From NCBI GenBank assembly GCA_016844565.1, contig JAENJB010000042.1, positions 1-7,991 on the forward strand: a stretch of DNA of 7,991 nt, in the 5' to 3' direction. The notes below the pieces were generated by a model. The model ran no database searches. It was not told the origin of the DNA and was given only the letters and a program-made list of their open reading frames with translations. This DNA is from Dehalococcoidia bacterium (lineage in GTDB: Bacteria > Chloroflexota > Dehalococcoidia > JAENJB01). Positions 6,220 to 7,991 of the stretch are shown piece after piece (within the stretch, counting starts at the first letter, position 1; each line of letters starts with the position of its first letter). The translations under genes were made by a program, and so were the position numbers.

Positions 6220-7991
6220 TCACTGAGAGCTTGCGGCCCGGGGGCCGGTGCGGGTCCTCAGGGCGGCCAGTATTTTCTCTTTGGTGATAGGGGTATCTTT
6301 CATCCTCACTCCTATCGCTTCGTATATCGCCGCCGCTATCGCCGGCGAAGGGCTTATCATTACCGCTTCTCCCAACCCCTTGGCGCCGAATGGTCCTTCG
6401 CTATGTGGCACCGGGGCCATCATCGCTGCCATGTCTTTCAGCTTCGGGACATCGACAGCGGTGGGGTACTTGTAGTCGAGAAAGCTCGTGGTCAACATCT
6501 TGCCATTCCTGACCACTACCTCTTCCACCAGGCCCATGCCGATGCCCATGACTGCACCGCTTTCGATCTGCTGTTCACACATTTTCGGGTTTATCGGCTG
6601 GCCCATATCGAAGCAGGAGCCCATGCGCAGAACTTTCACCTCGCCCGTCTCTTCGTTAACGGCAACCTCAGCCGCGGTAGCTCCGTAAGAGAAATAGGCC
6701 AGGACCCTCTTGCCCTGCCCGGTCTCCAGGTCCTCGCTGGCCAGGGGGCAGGTATATACGCCCTGGCCTATGAGTTCTCCACCCTGATAGGTGTAACCGA
6801 AAGGCGCGAAAAGGTCGGCAAACCGGATTATTCTTTCCTCGGCCCCTTTGACATAGATTTTACCGTCCTTGATATCCAGCAGTTCAGGGGCTGCTCCGAG
6901 CTTTGTCGAGGCCAGTTCCATCAGCTTGCGCTTGGCGTCCTGGCAGGCCAGGCGGATGGCGTTACCGGTGTTGAAGGTGCTCCGGCTGCTCACCGACCCG
7001 AAATCAAAAGGCGTATAGTCGGTATCGAGCTGGACCGTCTTGATATGGGCGACATCGGTCTTGAATTCCTCGGCTGCGATTTGGGCCATAACGGTGAGCC
7101 CGCCCTGCCCTACCTCATGCACGCTATGACGAAGCTCAATAGTCGCATCAGCGTGAATCTTCACTATGGCTGCTGAGGTGGTCCCTCCCACGGTGTTCTT
7201 ATTGCCCACGGCGATGCCCTTCCCGCTTTTCCATGGGCTCTTCTTCAGCTCCGATGGCTTCTGCCACTCGATCCACTCCGCCGATTTCACCAGGCATTCC
7301 CTCGCTCCGATGCTGCGGGTAGGTTGACCCAGGCCATCCGGCTCTCCTTCTTTCAGGAGGTTCTTCAGTCTCAGCTCGAGTGGGTCCATACCCAGTTCCG
7401 CCGCCAGCATATTCATGTGGCTTTCAACTGCCCATGTCAACTGAGCGGCTCCGAAACCGCGGAAAGGGGAAGATGGCGGCTCATTGGTGGTTACGGCGTA
7501 GGAATCTATCTTCAGATTCGGCACATGATAGGTGCCCACAGCGCCGAAAGGAGCGCTGCGAGCGACCTCAGCCACCAGGCCGGTATAGGCGCCGGCATGG
7601 ACGATGAGTTTGACTTGACGGGCCACCAGAGTTCCATCCCTCTTGACCCCGTCCTTGATGTATACAATGAGGGGTTCTCTGGTAGAGCCGTCCAGGAATA
7701 CCTCTTCGCGGCTACCCGCCAGCTTGACCGGCCGGCCCGATTTCTTGGCCAGCATCGCCGCGATGCCCGTAGGGATTATTGAGTCCACAGTACCGATCCC
7801 GAAACTTCCTCCCATGTGGGTACCAATAATGCGGAATTTGGAGGGAGGTAGGCCGAAGACCCTGGCCAGGTCGAGTCTGTGCCGGTGCGCCGCATGGGTG
7901 GTCTCCCAGATATTGAAGCCGCCATCAGCGCGGGGTTCCACCAGGCTGCTGAAACGCTCCATGGCGGCATGGGTTATTCTGGCCGCGGAGA
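6220..7991 (-). CDS. Xanthine dehydrogenase-family molybdopterin large subunit (partial, 5' end outside window)
   Basis: This is the C-terminal ~590 residues of a molybdenum hydroxylase catalytic subunit (XDH / aldehyde oxidase / CoxL / HcrA family), which binds molybdopterin cytosine dinucleotide and hydroxylates or dehydroxylates its substrate using water. The frame stays open through the right edge. An ATG at 7962 is probably internal, because the nine preceding codons read SAARITHAA, giving THAAMER, which aligns with the family's HAPMEP motif. About 200 N-terminal residues are therefore missing. Numbering from Met7962: GGSFGIG (51-57, usual GGGFGGK), PFRGFGAAQ (166-174, with the conserved Arg), HEVGQGGLT (282-290), DTDYTPFDFGSVSSRSTF (313-330) and GAKGLGE (526-532), whose Glu532 is the catalytic base. 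The residue at the bovine XDH Gln767 position is His23, and at the Glu802 position Thr58, so a purine substrate is unlikely. FAD and 2Fe-2S subunits are not in view; they may lie upstream, beyond the edge. The substrate is unknown. Confidence 0.9.
   Translation of the reverse strand, partial: SAARITHAAMERFSSLVEPRADGGFNIWETTHAAHRHRLDLARVFGLPPSKFRIIGTHMGGSFGIGTVDSIIPTGIAAMLAKKSGRPVKLAGSREEVFLDGSTREPLIVYIKDGVKRDGTLVARQVKLIVHAGAYTGLVAEVARSAPFGAVGTYHVPNLKIDSYAVTTNEPPSSPFRGFGAAQLTWAVESHMNMLAAELGMDPLELRLKNLLKEGEPDGLGQPTRSIGARECLVKSAEWIEWQKPSELKKSPWKSGKGIAVGNKNTVGGTTSAAIVKIHADATIELRHSVHEVGQGGLTVMAQIAAEEFKTDVAHIKTVQLDTDYTPFDFGSVSSRSTFNTGNAIRLACQDAKRKLMELASTKLGAAPELLDIKDGKIYVKGAEERIIRFADLFAPFGYTYQGGELIGQGVYTCPLASEDLETGQGKRVLAYFSYGATAAEVAVNEETGEVKVLRMGSCFDMGQPINPKMCEQQIESGAVMGIGMGLVEEVVVRNGKMLTTSFLDYKYPTAVDVPKLKDMAAMMAPVPHSEGPFGAKGLGEAVMISPSPAIAAAIYEAIGVRMKDTPITKEKILAALRTRTGPRAASSQ

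Noticed and set aside
6157..7176. 339-codon open frame on the + strand
   Set aside because: It lies almost wholly antisense to the molybdenum hydroxylase gene, has no recognisable domain and has a residue make-up typical of an antisense shadow. The - strand frame carries all the family motifs.
7962..7964. ATG codon near 7962 as the true start of the molybdenum hydroxylase gene
   Set aside because: The frame is open upstream to the window edge and the upstream residues continue a family motif, so the gene is cut by the window and not started here.

Overview
The window holds five protein-coding genes and no RNA genes, CRISPR array or insertion sequence that I can recognise. It is moderately GC-rich and rich in metal-cofactor enzymes: an FMN/FAD/4Fe-4S reductase, a four-cluster ferredoxin, a tungsten/molybdenum bis-pterin oxidoreductase and a molybdenum hydroxylase. 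This points to an anaerobic bacterium degrading organic acids, aldehydes or aromatic compounds. The secreted binding protein has a bacterial lipoprotein signal with a Pro/Ala/Thr-rich tether. A Chloroflexota (Dehalococcoidia/Anaerolineae-like) or deltaproteobacterial-grade host would fit, but the sequence alone does not settle the taxon.

Layout: positions 1-315 are gene-free and carry a near-consensus sigma70-type promoter pointing right (135-163) and a weaker one pointing left (46-73). Next comes a 651-codon TTG-started gene on the + strand (316-2271) for a 2,4-dienoyl-CoA reductase / Old Yellow Enzyme-type flavoprotein. It converges on a leftward gene group, and a perfect 34-bp palindrome (2292-2325) separates the two. 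On the - strand, in transcription order from the right edge, are: the C-terminal part of a xanthine dehydrogenase-family molybdopterin subunit (6220 to beyond 7991), a 171-aa polyferredoxin (5513-6028), an aldehyde:ferredoxin oxidoreductase (AOR)-family protein (3601-5508), and a lipoprotein substrate-binding protein of an ABC importer (2335-3459).

The ferredoxin and AOR genes are separated by only 4 nt, and the AOR ribosome binding site lies inside the ferredoxin gene, so they almost certainly form a two-subunit enzyme (AorAB-like or BamBC-like). A promoter candidate at 6142-6171 could start their transcript separately from the molybdenum hydroxylase gene. The importer protein sits 141 bp further downstream, with its permease and ATPase not in view.

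A reasonable but unproven reading is a catabolic cluster: the binding protein captures a small organic substrate, the molybdenum hydroxylase adds an oxygen, the AOR/ferredoxin pair interconverts acid/aldehyde or another low-potential couple, and the flavoprotein reduces a conjugated double bond. The observations most worth a second look are the unusual active-site residues in both pterin enzymes and a near-identical 22/23-nt copy of the AOR translation-start region stranded upstream of the binding-protein gene.
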